Origin: Pseudomonadales bacterium
Lineage (GTDB): Bacteria > Pseudomonadota > Gammaproteobacteria > Pseudomonadales > Azotimanducaceae
Direction of reading: 5' to 3'
Assembly (NCBI GenBank): GCA_041395945.1
Contig: JAWKZN010000001.1
Coordinates: 434,001-498,000 of the forward strand
Length of the DNA stretch: 64,000 bases
Every line of letters starts with the position of its first letter. Position 1 is the stretch's first letter. The notes under the pieces are model-generated. The model was not told where the DNA came from, searched no databases, and was given only the letters and a program-made list of their open reading frames with translations. Positions 26,432 through 35,037 of this stretch are shown here, piece by piece. Made by a program: the position numbers and the translations under genes.

Positions 26432-27784
26432 TCACTTGCGCAGGTGTACCTGCACCGGCAGATTGGTAATTCCACGCACGAAACTCGAGCGCAGGCGTTC
26501 CGGTTTGCCGACGACTTCGACCTTCTCGAAGCGGGTCATGATTTCTTCCCAGAGTACTCTAAGCTGCATTTCCGCGAGTCGATTGCCCATGCATCGATGG
26601 ATGCCGAAGCCGAAGGAGAGGTGATGGCGGGCGTTGGGTCGGTCGATGAGAAATTCATCCGGCCGCTCGATCGCTTCTTCGTCGCGGTTTCCCGAGATGT
26701 ACCACATGAGAATCTGTTCACCGGCTCTGATCTGCTTGCCGCGGATCACGACATCCTGGTTTGCGGTACGGCGCATGTAAGGCAGCGGGGTCTGCCAGCG
26801 GATGATCTCCGGAACCATGTTGGTGATCAGCGAGGGATCCCTGCGCAGCTTTTCGTATTCGGACGGATTTTCGTTCAAGGCCAGCACACCGCCGCTCATG
26901 GAGTTGCGGGTAGTGTCATTGCCGCCGACGATGAGCAGAATGAGATTGCCGAGGAATTCATAGGGCTGCATGTTCTTCGTATCTTCACCATGAGCGAGCA
27001 TGGAGATCAGATCAGAGCCGGGCGGCTCCTGATTGACCCGCTCATTCCACAGCCGGGTGAAATAGGCCAGACATTCCATCAGCTCATCACGGCGCTGTTC
27101 AGCAGTGTCCACGATACCGGTGCCCGGTGGTGCTGTGGCCACATCCGACCAGCGGGTGAGCTTGCGGCGTTCTTCGAAGGGGAAGTCGAACAGAGTTGCC
27201 AGCATCTGGGTGGTGAGTTCGATGGAGACCAGGTCTACCCAGTTGAAGGTTTCGTCCGTGGGCAGCGAATCCAGCACCCGTGCGGTGCGCTCGCGGATGG
27301 TCGCCTCCATCTTTGCCAGATTGCGGGGTGCGACCGCACCGGTGACCGTGGCCCGTTGCAGATCATGCTTCGGAGGATCCATGGCGATGAAGTTGCTGAA
27401 CTGGAGTTCGTCGGGGCTGCGCTCGGAGTCGACTTTCGGCCCGATGGTGATCCCGTGGGCAGATGAGAACAGCTCATGATGGGTGTCCACATACATGATG
27501 TCTTCGAATTTGGTCAGCGACCAGTAACGGCCGAACCCGGGCAGTTCATTCAGGTGCACCGGATCTTCTTCCCGCAGGCGCTTGAAGTGCGCCATCTGAA
27601 TGTCCTGCTGAAACAGGCGGCCATCGATCATGTTGATCTCTTCGATGGGCACCGCGTAGGGGTCGGTGATGATCGGTGGCGGATTCTCTGAAAGAAAAGG
27701 GCTTTGAAATCCGGAAGTTACGGTCTGCTCACTGCTCTGCTCTACTGCTTCGCTCACGGCTGATTTTCCTGAGATTGTTCGCAT
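26432..27784 (-). CDS. Cytochrome P450, CYP153-like alkane hydroxylase
   Basis: A 450-residue soluble P450 that probably hydroxylates the terminal carbon of alkanes or similar chains. The haem Cys lies at about residue 398 in FGFGIHRCMGN. The I-helix block LLIVGGNDTTRNSMSGG and the EIIRWQTPLPYMRRTA segment are hallmarks of CYP153. The ATG at 27784 is preferred over a TTG 15 bases upstream. No ferredoxin or ferredoxin reductase gene lies beside it, so its electron donors must be encoded elsewhere. Together with the wax ester synthase it points to alkane use. CYP153 membership is from motif recall, not a search. Confidence 0.85.
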   Translation of the reverse strand: MRTISGKSAVSEAVEQSSEQTVTSGFQSPFLSENPPPIITDPYAVPIEEINMIDGRLFQQDIQMAHFKRLREEDPVHLNELPGFGRYWSLTKFEDIMYVDTHHELFSSAHGITIGPKVDSERSPDELQFSNFIAMDPPKHDLQRATVTGAVAPRNLAKMEATIRERTARVLDSLPTDETFNWVDLVSIELTTQMLATLFDFPFEERRKLTRWSDVATAPPGTGIVDTAEQRRDELMECLAYFTRLWNERVNQEPPGSDLISMLAHGEDTKNMQPYEFLGNLILLIVGGNDTTRNSMSGGVLALNENPSEYEKLRRDPSLITNMVPEIIRWQTPLPYMRRTANQDVVIRGKQIRAGEQILMWYISGNRDEEAIERPDEFLIDRPNARHHLSFGFGIHRCMGNRLAEMQLRVLWEEIMTRFEKVEVVGKPERLRSSFVRGITNLPVQVHLRK

Positions 27785-27859
27785 GGAAGACCTTAGCAAA
27801 CGCGCTCGCTCAGGGATACGGAGTCGATCTCAATGCAGCGTCGAGGTGCCGGTGGTGGC

Positions 27860-29566
27860 TCAGAAGTACCGGTCGATAGGGAACAGGCCGAGCAGACCCG
27901 CCTGCAGACGCCGCAGCCAGCCCACTTCGGGCTCATGGTCGATCAGTTTTTCCGGGGACCCGCCTTCACCACCATCGATCCAGCGCAACCGGTTGTGCTC
28001 GTCCAGCACCGGTCGCCAGCTGTTGTCCGGTGTCATGTTCGCCTCGATATCCCGGGCGACCCGGGTTGCGAGAGGGCGGTTTTCGATCAGTACACCCGCC
28101 TCGGCGTTGAGAAAGCGTGAACGCAGGTTCAGGTTCAGGGAGCCGATGTACAGGGTCTTCAGGTCGATCACATAGGTTTTAGCGTGGAGACCGAATATGT
28201 GGTCCGCTCCGCAGGCGCTGCCGTTGAGGATGATGTCCGGACAGGAAGCTGCGTCGGGGCGCAATTCGTAGATTTCCATCCCACTGCGGAGCATATCTTT
28301 CCTGCGACGTGCGTAGGAGGCGTGGTTGGCAGTCACGTCGTTCGAGGCCAGTGAGTTGGTCAGTGCTCTGATGCGCACGCCGCGATCCTGCAGTTGCGTC
28401 ATTCGATTGAGCATCTGCTCGTCGGCGACGAGATATGCGGATTCGATCAGCAGATCCGATCGGGACTCGGCTGCTGCATCCATCAGTGTTCTGGAGCCAG
28501 GCTGTACCTGGTCCGTACCGGCCGGTGATCGGGCGTCAGGCGGCGGATCATGGATCAGGTGGGCAGGCGCGGTGATCGCCTGACTGAAGACCGACACCAG
28601 ATAGCGTCTGCCGTCTGTATTATTTTCCGGCAGGACAGGGTGTATCCGGTTCATCTTCTCACCGGACTCGCGAATCCAGTGCGCCTGCCAGTCCATGTCA
28701 GGTTTCGCTACGGTCCCGGTGAGCTCGGCTACCGGCCGGGAAAGGGACCAGTTCCAGAATTCCTCGAACATGGCCATGGTCTGATCGACCACAGGACCCG
28801 TTACCAGCACGTCCCGGTCCCGAAAATTCAGTTCGTGGTGCAGGTCGAAGTACTCATCGCCGATATTGCGGCCGCCGAGAATGGTGACGGACTGATCTAC
28901 CGTGAAAGACTTGACGTGCATGCGCCGATTCAATCGACCGAACTCGGAAGCGAGGTTCATCGCGCGACCCAGGCCGCGGCGCTGGGAGAACGGGTTGTAG
29001 ATCTGGACTTCGATGTTGTCGTGAGTCGCCAGGAGCGCCATCAGACTCTCCCGGCTGGCGACGTTGATGTCATCGAGCAGCAGTCGGATATGCACACCGC
29101 GATCTGCCGCCGCCAGCAGGCGACTGACCAGATAGCGGCCGCTCGTATCACTGTTCCAGATGTAGTACTGAAGATCGATCCGACAGCTGGCGGCGTCGAT
29201 CAGTGCCGCACGGACCCGCAGAGCTTCGTCGCCGGTGTCCAGCAGGTGCAGGTGGTTGAGGTACGGTTGATCCTGCCTGCTGTCGGATATCAGCTCCCGC
29301 ACCCCTGCTGACTTGCTGCAGGTCGCTGACGGTACTGTAATTTCTGGAGCGGACTCGGGTTTGTGGGAAGCACAACCATTGCATACCAGCGCGCAGAACA
29401 GAATCAGCGGGTAGCGTCGCGCTGGACCAGGGAAGTGAAAAAGGCGGCGGGCGAATTTTCCGGTGCGGTGCGCTTTGAATCTGAAGCCCAAAAAGAATGC
29501 CCAGGGAACCCGATGCGTGGATCTTAACTCAGATACACTCGCTGATGATTGTCGATTGCCCGCCAA
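27860..29566 (-). CDS. Lipoprotein phospholipase D-like protein (two HKD motifs)
   Basis: A 568-residue protein whose residues 55-66 (LILFCALVCNGC) form a lipobox with Cys65, so it is probably membrane-anchored. Two HKD motifs are visible: HVKSFTVD at 217-224 and HAKTYVID at about 461-468, each followed by GSxN- or GRN-type residues. It belongs to the cardiolipin-synthase/PLD group that acts on phospholipids. The start is unclear: TTG at 29566 gives an unusually long, basic pre-lipobox part, and no ATG or GTG lies near the lipobox. The gene lies between the P450 and the cupin, divergent from the latter. Confidence 0.8.
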   Translation of the reverse strand: MAGNRQSSASVSELRSTHRVPWAFFLGFRFKAHRTGKFARRLFHFPGPARRYPLILFCALVCNGCASHKPESAPEITVPSATCSKSAGVRELISDSRQDQPYLNHLHLLDTGDEALRVRAALIDAASCRIDLQYYIWNSDTSGRYLVSRLLAAADRGVHIRLLLDDINVASRESLMALLATHDNIEVQIYNPFSQRRGLGRAMNLASEFGRLNRRMHVKSFTVDQSVTILGGRNIGDEYFDLHHELNFRDRDVLVTGPVVDQTMAMFEEFWNWSLSRPVAELTGTVAKPDMDWQAHWIRESGEKMNRIHPVLPENNTDGRRYLVSVFSQAITAPAHLIHDPPPDARSPAGTDQVQPGSRTLMDAAAESRSDLLIESAYLVADEQMLNRMTQLQDRGVRIRALTNSLASNDVTANHASYARRRKDMLRSGMEIYELRPDAASCPDIILNGSACGADHIFGLHAKTYVIDLKTLYIGSLNLNLRSRFLNAEAGVLIENRPLATRVARDIEANMTPDNSWRPVLDEHNRLRWIDGGEGGSPEKLIDHEPEVGWLRRLQAGLLGLFPIDRYF

Positions 29567-29623
29567 CAGCAGGCATGCCTGTACAGGTCCTGGTGCTCCA
29601 GGTACATTCCTCTGTGACAGCCA

Positions 29624-30004
29624 ATGACACGGGTAGTGAAATCAGTGGAGAAAGTCGACTTAACCAACCTGGTGCTCGACATCCATCGTGACCTGTCCAT
29701 CACAACCCGCGCACGTAAGCCCGGTCCTACGGAGCGTATCGACGGGATGACCCTTGGGGTCGTGACGATCAAGGCCGGCCAGTCACCCCACAACGGTGAA
29801 ATGCATCCGGATGGGGATGAAATTCTTTACGTGATTTCGGGCACGCTGGTCATTCCTCAGAACTCTGGCAGGAGCCCGTTGCAGATCGGTGCAGGCGAGG
29901 CCTGTCTTGTTCGCCAGGGCGAATGGCACATGGTGGACTGCCTCGATGAGGCTCGGTTCATGCACATCACACCCGGCCCGAATGGGGAAGCCAGGCACAA
30001 GTAG
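29624..30004 (+). CDS. Cupin-domain protein
   Basis: A 126-residue single-domain cupin. The two cupin motifs are recognisable: HNGEMHPDGDEILYVISG and, downstream, GEWHMVDC, so potential metal ligands (His/Glu) are in place. Its role cannot be deduced; cupins may be isomerases, dioxygenases or ligand-binding proteins. The gene is divergent from the phospholipase D gene and convergent with the SDR that follows. The ATG at 29624 has no strong ribosome-binding site. Confidence 0.82.
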   Translation: MTRVVKSVEKVDLTNLVLDIHRDLSITTRARKPGPTERIDGMTLGVVTIKAGQSPHNGEMHPDGDEILYVISGTLVIPQNSGRSPLQIGAGEACLVRQGEWHMVDCLDEARFMHITPGPNGEARHK

Positions 30005-30104
30005 GCAGCAGCAGTTTCTTCCAGTGCATCCGGAAAAGCGGACAGGACTGCTGCGGCCTGAAAGGCCTGGCGACGCCGGATGTGTCACCCGGCCCGCCGC
30101 CCGC

Positions 30105-31004
30105 CTATTTCTTCGCCTGTTCTGCCATGCGCTTCTTCAACCAGGTCCAGCCTTCGGTGGCCTTGCTCATGTCCAGCAGCTGGTCCTTTTTTGCCAGCAG
30201 ATCCTCGTAGGTCACATCGGGACCGAATTCCAGATCCTGATTGTTGAAAACCGCGCTGACCGAGAAGCGGCCGTTACCCGCCTGAATGACCTTGTCCGTA
30301 GGGGCATCTTCACTGCACATGAGCAGCACGGCCGGGGTGACCAGTTTCGGATGGCTGTTCGGATCCGGGTTGTCCACGTCGACCTTGCGCCCTGGAATCG
30401 TGGCGATCAGGCGAGTCGCTGCGGCGGGTGCCAGGGTGTTGACCCGGATGTTCTTCGAACGTCCTTCAATGGCGAGCACGTTCATCAGTCCCAGCATGCC
30501 CATCTTGGCGGCGCCGTAGTTGGCCTGCCCGAAATTGCCGTAGATGCCGGAGGTGGAACTGGTCAGCACGATCCGACCGTAGTTCTTTTCGTACATGATC
30601 GGCCAGGCCGCGTGGGTCACATAGGCTGAGCCGTTCAGATGCACGTCCATCACGATGTCCCAGTCATCCAGGGACATGTTCTTGAAGGACTTGTCACGCA
30701 GGATGCCGGCGTTGTTGACCAGGATGTCCACGGTGCCGAACGCAGCGACCGCGTCGTCGACGATCGACTTTGCGCCTTCCTTGCTGGAAACCGACGCCTT
30801 GTTGGCTATCGCTGTGCCGCCAGCGGCCTTGATTTCCGCGACCACAACGTCTGCCGCATCCCCGGATCCCGTGCCATCGCCGCTGCCGCCGAGATCGTTG
30901 ACCACGACTTTTGCGCCACGTCTGGCGAACTCCAGCGCGTGCGCTTTGCCCAGGCCACCGCCTGCACCGGTGATGATCACTACCTTGTCCTTGAATTCAC
31001 TCAT
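30105..31004 (-). CDS. SDR (3R)-hydroxyacyl-CoA dehydrogenase-like, MFE-2 type
   Basis: A 299-residue SDR most similar in pattern to the dehydrogenase part of peroxisomal multifunctional enzyme type 2. The Rossmann motif is TGAGGGLGKA, and the signature VVVNDLGGSGDGTGSGDAAD is followed by the catalytic Ser (TSSTSGIYGNFG) and YGAAKMG. It probably oxidises a 3-hydroxyacyl-CoA to the keto form with NAD+. It starts 51 bases after the acyl-CoA dehydrogenase gene on the same strand; the two would make consecutive steps of one beta-oxidation cycle. Confidence 0.88.
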   Translation of the reverse strand: MSEFKDKVVIITGAGGGLGKAHALEFARRGAKVVVNDLGGSGDGTGSGDAADVVVAEIKAAGGTAIANKASVSSKEGAKSIVDDAVAAFGTVDILVNNAGILRDKSFKNMSLDDWDIVMDVHLNGSAYVTHAAWPIMYEKNYGRIVLTSSTSGIYGNFGQANYGAAKMGMLGLMNVLAIEGRSKNIRVNTLAPAAATRLIATIPGRKVDVDNPDPNSHPKLVTPAVLLMCSEDAPTDKVIQAGNGRFSVSAVFNNQDLEFGPDVTYEDLLAKKDQLLDMSKATEGWTWLKKRMAEQAKK

Positions 31005-31055
31005 GAATCAGCTCCTGTTGATGAAATGTTTGTCGATGAAATATGACAACGGTGG

Positions 31056-32303
31056 CTACCAGAGCCCGTACTTCTGAACCTCCGCACGTCCCACCACCAT
31101 GTGATGCACCTCGTCCGGACCGTCGGCGAAACGCAGATGGCGCATGTCGGTATACAGGCCCGCCAGCGGCGTCCACTGGGAGATACCCGCCGCACCATGG
31201 ATCTGAATCGCATCGTCGATGATCCTGCAGACCTTTTCCGGCACCATGGCCTTTACCGCACTGACATAGACGCGGGCTTCCTTGTTGCCGAGCACGTCCA
31301 TGGCTTTAGCCGCCTGCAGCACTGCCAGCCGCATCGCGTTGATCTCGATGCGTGCCCTGGAAATCACCTCGAGGTTCTTGCCGAGCTTGACGATCGGCTT
31401 GCCGAAGGCTTCCCGGGTAGCGCCGCGCTTCACCATCAGTTCCAGCGCCTTCTCCGCTTTACCGATCGAACGCATGCAGTGGTGGATGCGTCCGGGTCCG
31501 AGTCGCAGCTGGGAAATTTCGAAGCCACGGCCGACTCCAAGCAGGATATTTTCCTTCGGCACACGGACGTTGTTGAAGCGGATGTGCATATGGCCCCGGG
31601 GTGCGTGGTCGTGACCGAATACCTCCATCCCTTCGAGGATTTCCACACCCGGGGTATTGGTAGGCACCAGAATCTGGGACTGCTGTTTACTGGGCGCAGC
31701 GCTCGGGTCCGTCTTCACCATGGTGATCATGATCTTGCAGCGCGGGTCCCCGGCGCCGGAGATGTAGAACTTCTCACCGTTGATTACCCACTCATCCCCT
31801 TCGAGTACTGCGCTGGTGGAAATGTTCTTGGCATCGGATGAAGGCAGACCGGGTTCGGTCATGGCGTAGGCGGAGCGGATCTCGCCATTGAGCAGAGGTT
31901 TCAGCCACTGCTCCTTCTGTTCCGGGGTACCTACCCGCTCCAGTACTTCCATGTTGCCGGTATCCGGTGCGCTGCAGTTCAGGGTTTCGGAAGCCAGCGA
32001 ATACTTGCCCAGTTCGGCGGCGATATAGGCGTAGTCGAGATTGGTGAGGCCTTCGCCGATGTCTGAATCGGGGAGAAAGAAATTCCACAGGCCGGAAGCC
32101 TTGGCTTTGGCCTTGGCACCATCGAGCAGTTCGAGCTGGCGCGGATGCCAGGTCCAGCGATCGGTCTTCTCCTTGTCCAGGGCGAAGAATTCGTCGGTGA
32201 TCGGCACTACGTTGTCTTCGATGTGCTTCTGCACCGCGGCCATTAGAGGCTGGGCCTCGTCAGACATCGCCAGGTTGAACAGGTCCTTATCCAGATCGGC
32301 CAT
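31056..32303 (-). CDS. Acyl-CoA dehydrogenase (ACAD10/11-like)
   Basis: A 415-residue FAD-dependent acyl-CoA dehydrogenase. Visible blocks are SAYAMTEPGLPSSDAKNIST (the FAD-binding SxxxTEP segment) and FYISGAGDPRC, and the C-terminal DGPDEVHHMVVGRAE, which replaces the usual xEGTSEIQ form and is typical of ACAD10/11-like enzymes. It introduces a double bond into an acyl-CoA in the cytoplasm. It probably forms an operon with the SDR downstream. The gene is divergent from a second acyl-CoA dehydrogenase with a similar C-terminal motif, so the two may act on related substrates. Confidence 0.9.
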   Translation of the reverse strand: MADLDKDLFNLAMSDEAQPLMAAVQKHIEDNVVPITDEFFALDKEKTDRWTWHPRQLELLDGAKAKAKASGLWNFFLPDSDIGEGLTNLDYAYIAAELGKYSLASETLNCSAPDTGNMEVLERVGTPEQKEQWLKPLLNGEIRSAYAMTEPGLPSSDAKNISTSAVLEGDEWVINGEKFYISGAGDPRCKIMITMVKTDPSAAPSKQQSQILVPTNTPGVEILEGMEVFGHDHAPRGHMHIRFNNVRVPKENILLGVGRGFEISQLRLGPGRIHHCMRSIGKAEKALELMVKRGATREAFGKPIVKLGKNLEVISRARIEINAMRLAVLQAAKAMDVLGNKEARVYVSAVKAMVPEKVCRIIDDAIQIHGAAGISQWTPLAGLYTDMRHLRFADGPDEVHHMVVGRAEVQKYGLW

Positions 32304-32379
32304 TGCGGTCCCCCTACATTGTTTCTGATGCGTCTAACTTATAGCTTTCTGGATCTGCGGCCAACTAAGTAATTGCACC

Positions 32380-32396
32380 CGGACTGGGCAGGTCCG
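32380..32396. promoter_or_regulatory. Inverted repeat in divergent acyl-CoA dehydrogenase promoter region
   Basis: CGGAC and GTCCG, separated by seven bases, lie in the 142-base gap between two divergent acyl-CoA dehydrogenase genes. Such palindromes are common operators of TetR-type regulators of fatty-acid genes. No regulator gene is beside it. The arms are only five bases, so chance is a real possibility. Confidence 0.25.
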
Positions 32397-32445
32397 AAGA
32401 TCTGTGGTGTGATGGCGGCAGAAGTTAACCTGAAGAGGAAGCAAG

Positions 32446-33672
32446 ATGATCGATTTTGAGATTCCACCGGAAACCAAGGCGATCCGGGAAACTGTCCGAA
32501 AATTCGTGCAGGAACACTGCATTCCCGCGGAGGCGGAGGTCGCCACCCGGGATTTCAAGGAAGTGCTGGGTGAACTGCGGGAAAAGGCGCGCAGCCAGGG
32601 TCTCTGGTGCCCGTTCATCCCGAAGGAATATGGCGGGATGGGCCTGCGGCCACTGGCCAACGCCCTGGTGCAGATGGAACTCGGCGAGAGCTTTCTCGGC
32701 GCCCTGTCGATGAATACCCAGGGCCCGGACGACGCCACCATGCTGACCCTGCTGGAACACGGCACCGATTACCAGAAGGAAAAGTTCCTCAAACCCCTGC
32801 TCGACGGCCAGAAACGCATCTGCTATTCGATGACCGAGAAAGCGGCCGGTGCGGATGCCACCGGGATGCAGACCTCGGCAGTGCTCGAGGGGGACAACTG
32901 GGTGCTCAACGGTGAAAAGTGGTTCAGTTCCTCCGCCAGCGTTGCCGATATTGCTGTGGTGATGGCGAAGACCAGTCCGGATGCGCCACGTCATGAGCAG
33001 TACAGTACCTTCATAGTCGAACTGCCCAACCCCGGCTATGAGATCGTCCGCAACATCGCCACCATGGTGCCGGAGACTGAGCTTGGCGCGAAACTCGGCG
33101 GCACCCATGCGGAGATCAAGATCAGGAACCTGGTGGTACCGCGGGAAAACGTGCTCGGCGGCATAGGCAAGGGCTTCGACATGGGGCAGCACCGGCTGGC
33201 CTACGGTCGCCTGCGCCACGGCATGCACAACGTGGCCATGGCCCAGCGCGCTCTGGACCTGGCCGCAAAACATGTCACCGGACGGAAGACCTTCGGAACC
33301 CGTCTGGCGGATCGCCAGGGCGTGCAGTGGATGCTGGCGGATTGCGCGAGCGAGCTGTACATGGCGCGTCTGATGCTGCTGCACATCGCCTACAAGGCTG
33401 AAAAAGGCATGGACATGCGCCAGGAGAACTCCATTGCCAAGGTGTTTCTCGCGCATATGGTGCACAAGGTGGTCGACACGGCGCTGCAGTTGCATGGTGC
33501 GCTGGGATACAGTCACGATACGCCACTGGCGCGCTGGTACACGAGTGTGCGCAGTCAGCGCCTTGTTGATGGACCGGACGAAGTGCACCGCTGGCGTGTC
33601 GGCCGCAATGTCATCAAAGCATACGAGAAGTTCGGCACCACCGCGTCTGCGGCCGGGGGCGATCTGTTGTAG
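32446..33672 (+). CDS. Acyl-CoA dehydrogenase (ACAD10/11-like)
   Basis: A 408-residue acyl-CoA dehydrogenase with the same DGPDEVHRWRVGRN C-terminal form as the divergent neighbour. The FAD/substrate segment CYSMTEKAAGADATG and the helix LHGALGYSHDTPLARWY are visible. ATG at 32446 follows an AGAGGAAG ribosome-binding site. It is cotranscribed with the SDR that starts 20 bases later. An inverted repeat in the shared upstream region could be an operator for the divergent pair. Confidence 0.9.
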   Translation: MIDFEIPPETKAIRETVRKFVQEHCIPAEAEVATRDFKEVLGELREKARSQGLWCPFIPKEYGGMGLRPLANALVQMELGESFLGALSMNTQGPDDATMLTLLEHGTDYQKEKFLKPLLDGQKRICYSMTEKAAGADATGMQTSAVLEGDNWVLNGEKWFSSSASVADIAVVMAKTSPDAPRHEQYSTFIVELPNPGYEIVRNIATMVPETELGAKLGGTHAEIKIRNLVVPRENVLGGIGKGFDMGQHRLAYGRLRHGMHNVAMAQRALDLAAKHVTGRKTFGTRLADRQGVQWMLADCASELYMARLMLLHIAYKAEKGMDMRQENSIAKVFLAHMVHKVVDTALQLHGALGYSHDTPLARWYTSVRSQRLVDGPDEVHRWRVGRNVIKAYEKFGTTASAAGGDLL

Positions 33673-33692
33673 CCCTGAGGAGGATCTGATCT

Positions 33693-34466
33693 ATGGATTT
33701 GCGTGACAAGGTGGCGGTGATAACCGGAGGCAGCGGTGGTATCGGCCGGGCGATGGGGCGAGCGTTCCTTGCGCAAGGAGCGCAGGCCGTGGTGCTGGCC
33801 GATCTCAGTGAAGCCGCAGTCACGGCGGCGGCGGCAGAGATCGGCTGTGAGGGGGCGGTGTGTGATGTGACCGATGAGGCGCAGGTAGTGCGACTGGTGC
33901 AGGACACGATTGGCAGGCACGGCCGTATCGACCTGTTCTGCTCCAATGCCGGTGCCGGTGCTCAGGGGCTGCTCACCGATGCGGCCAACGAGGTCTGGCA
34001 GCAACAGTGGGAGCTGCATGTCATGTCCCACCTCTACGCGGCGCGGGCGGTGCTGCCGTCCATGCTGGAAAGAGGAGAGGGCTACCTGCTCAATACGGCG
34101 TCTGCCGCCGGACTGCTGGCCGCCATTGGATCGGGACCCTACACGGTGACCAAAGCCGCCGCGGTCAAACTCGCTGAGTTTCTCGCCATCACCCATGGGG
34201 ATGAGGGCATCCGGGTTTCCGTGCTCTGCCCACAGGGGGTCAACACGGCGATGGCACCGAAGAGTCTCGGAGATGGGCAGACCGACGGCATCATCGAACC
34301 GGAGGTACTGGCGCAGACGGTTGTGGAAGCCTTACGGGACGAACGCTTCCATGTGCTGCCCCACCCTGAAGTCGGCGACTACGTGCGGCGTAAGGGTGAC
34401 GATGTGGACCGCTGGCTGCTCGGTATGCGGCGGCTGCGCCGGCGCACAATGGGCTCTGTGTCGTAG
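33693..34466 (+). CDS. Short-chain dehydrogenase/reductase
   Basis: A 257-residue classical SDR with TGGSGGIGRAM at the cofactor site, SNAG in place of NNAG, and the catalytic YTVTKAA. It starts 20 bases after an acyl-CoA dehydrogenase gene, behind an AGGAGG ribosome-binding site, so the two share a transcript. It may oxidise the hydroxyacyl product of the same route. It has a C-terminal Arg-rich tail (WLLGMRRLRRRTMG) that is unusual for the family. Confidence 0.87.
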   Translation: MDLRDKVAVITGGSGGIGRAMGRAFLAQGAQAVVLADLSEAAVTAAAAEIGCEGAVCDVTDEAQVVRLVQDTIGRHGRIDLFCSNAGAGAQGLLTDAANEVWQQQWELHVMSHLYAARAVLPSMLERGEGYLLNTASAAGLLAAIGSGPYTVTKAAAVKLAEFLAITHGDEGIRVSVLCPQGVNTAMAPKSLGDGQTDGIIEPEVLAQTVVEALRDERFHVLPHPEVGDYVRRKGDDVDRWLLGMRRLRRRTMGSVS

Positions 34467-34501
34467 TGAGACCGTCGGGCGAGCGGCCCGACCAGAATAA
34501 T

Positions 34502-35037
34502 CTAGTCAGCGCCTTGCGGGTCTTCCCCACGAATCAGCGCGACCTGATCCGCAGGCACATAGGTGTACGAGCCCGGCCGGAACGGGTAGCCGAGGTCGCC
34601 GAGCAAACGACGCTGGCGGGGTGTGCAGCGATCCAGCACATCGGGCGGGGTTTCGAAGTCGTAGGGCCGCATGAACAGCTGGCAGTAGTTGTAGAGCAGG
34701 CTTTTTCGTGTGCGTCCCGAGGTGTTCGGTCCGGGTCCGTGCCAGAGCGCGTGTGAAAACAGAATGCAGTCACCCGCTTTCCCGAGCAGGGGCACTGCCC
34801 CGGGTGTCGACGGTGTCACCGTTGCTTCGTCCGGTTCCGGAAAGGGTCGCCGATGGCTCCCGGGAAAACCGTGAAATTGGAACTGTCCGGTTTCGTCACA
34901 TCGGTCAGCAGGTACAGAGCTTTCATGGCCAGCGGACGACTGGTTTCGGTGACCCGGATCCGGCGCATACCCTCCCCACCGTCGGTATGGGTATAGCCTG
35001 GGAACTTCGTGGCCGATGGTCGCACGATGGCTTTCAT
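34502..35037 (-). pseudogene. Phytanoyl-CoA dioxygenase (PhyH) remnant: 5'-truncated and frameshifted
   Basis: Two frames together give a PhyH-like sequence. The first (35037 down to about 34850) carries the iron-binding HxD as HTDGGEG and ends in NFTVFPG; the second (about 34855 to 34502) carries FPGSHRRPFPEP and the distal His/Arg segment LWHGPGPNTSGRTRKSLLYN. Family members run straight through this point, and adding one G in the CCCGGG run near 34857-34862 would join the frames. The 100 or so residues normally before HxD are missing, because the start abuts the upstream hydrolase gene with a four-base overlap. So the gene is broken twice, unless the single-base shift is a sequencing error. 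Confidence 0.7.
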
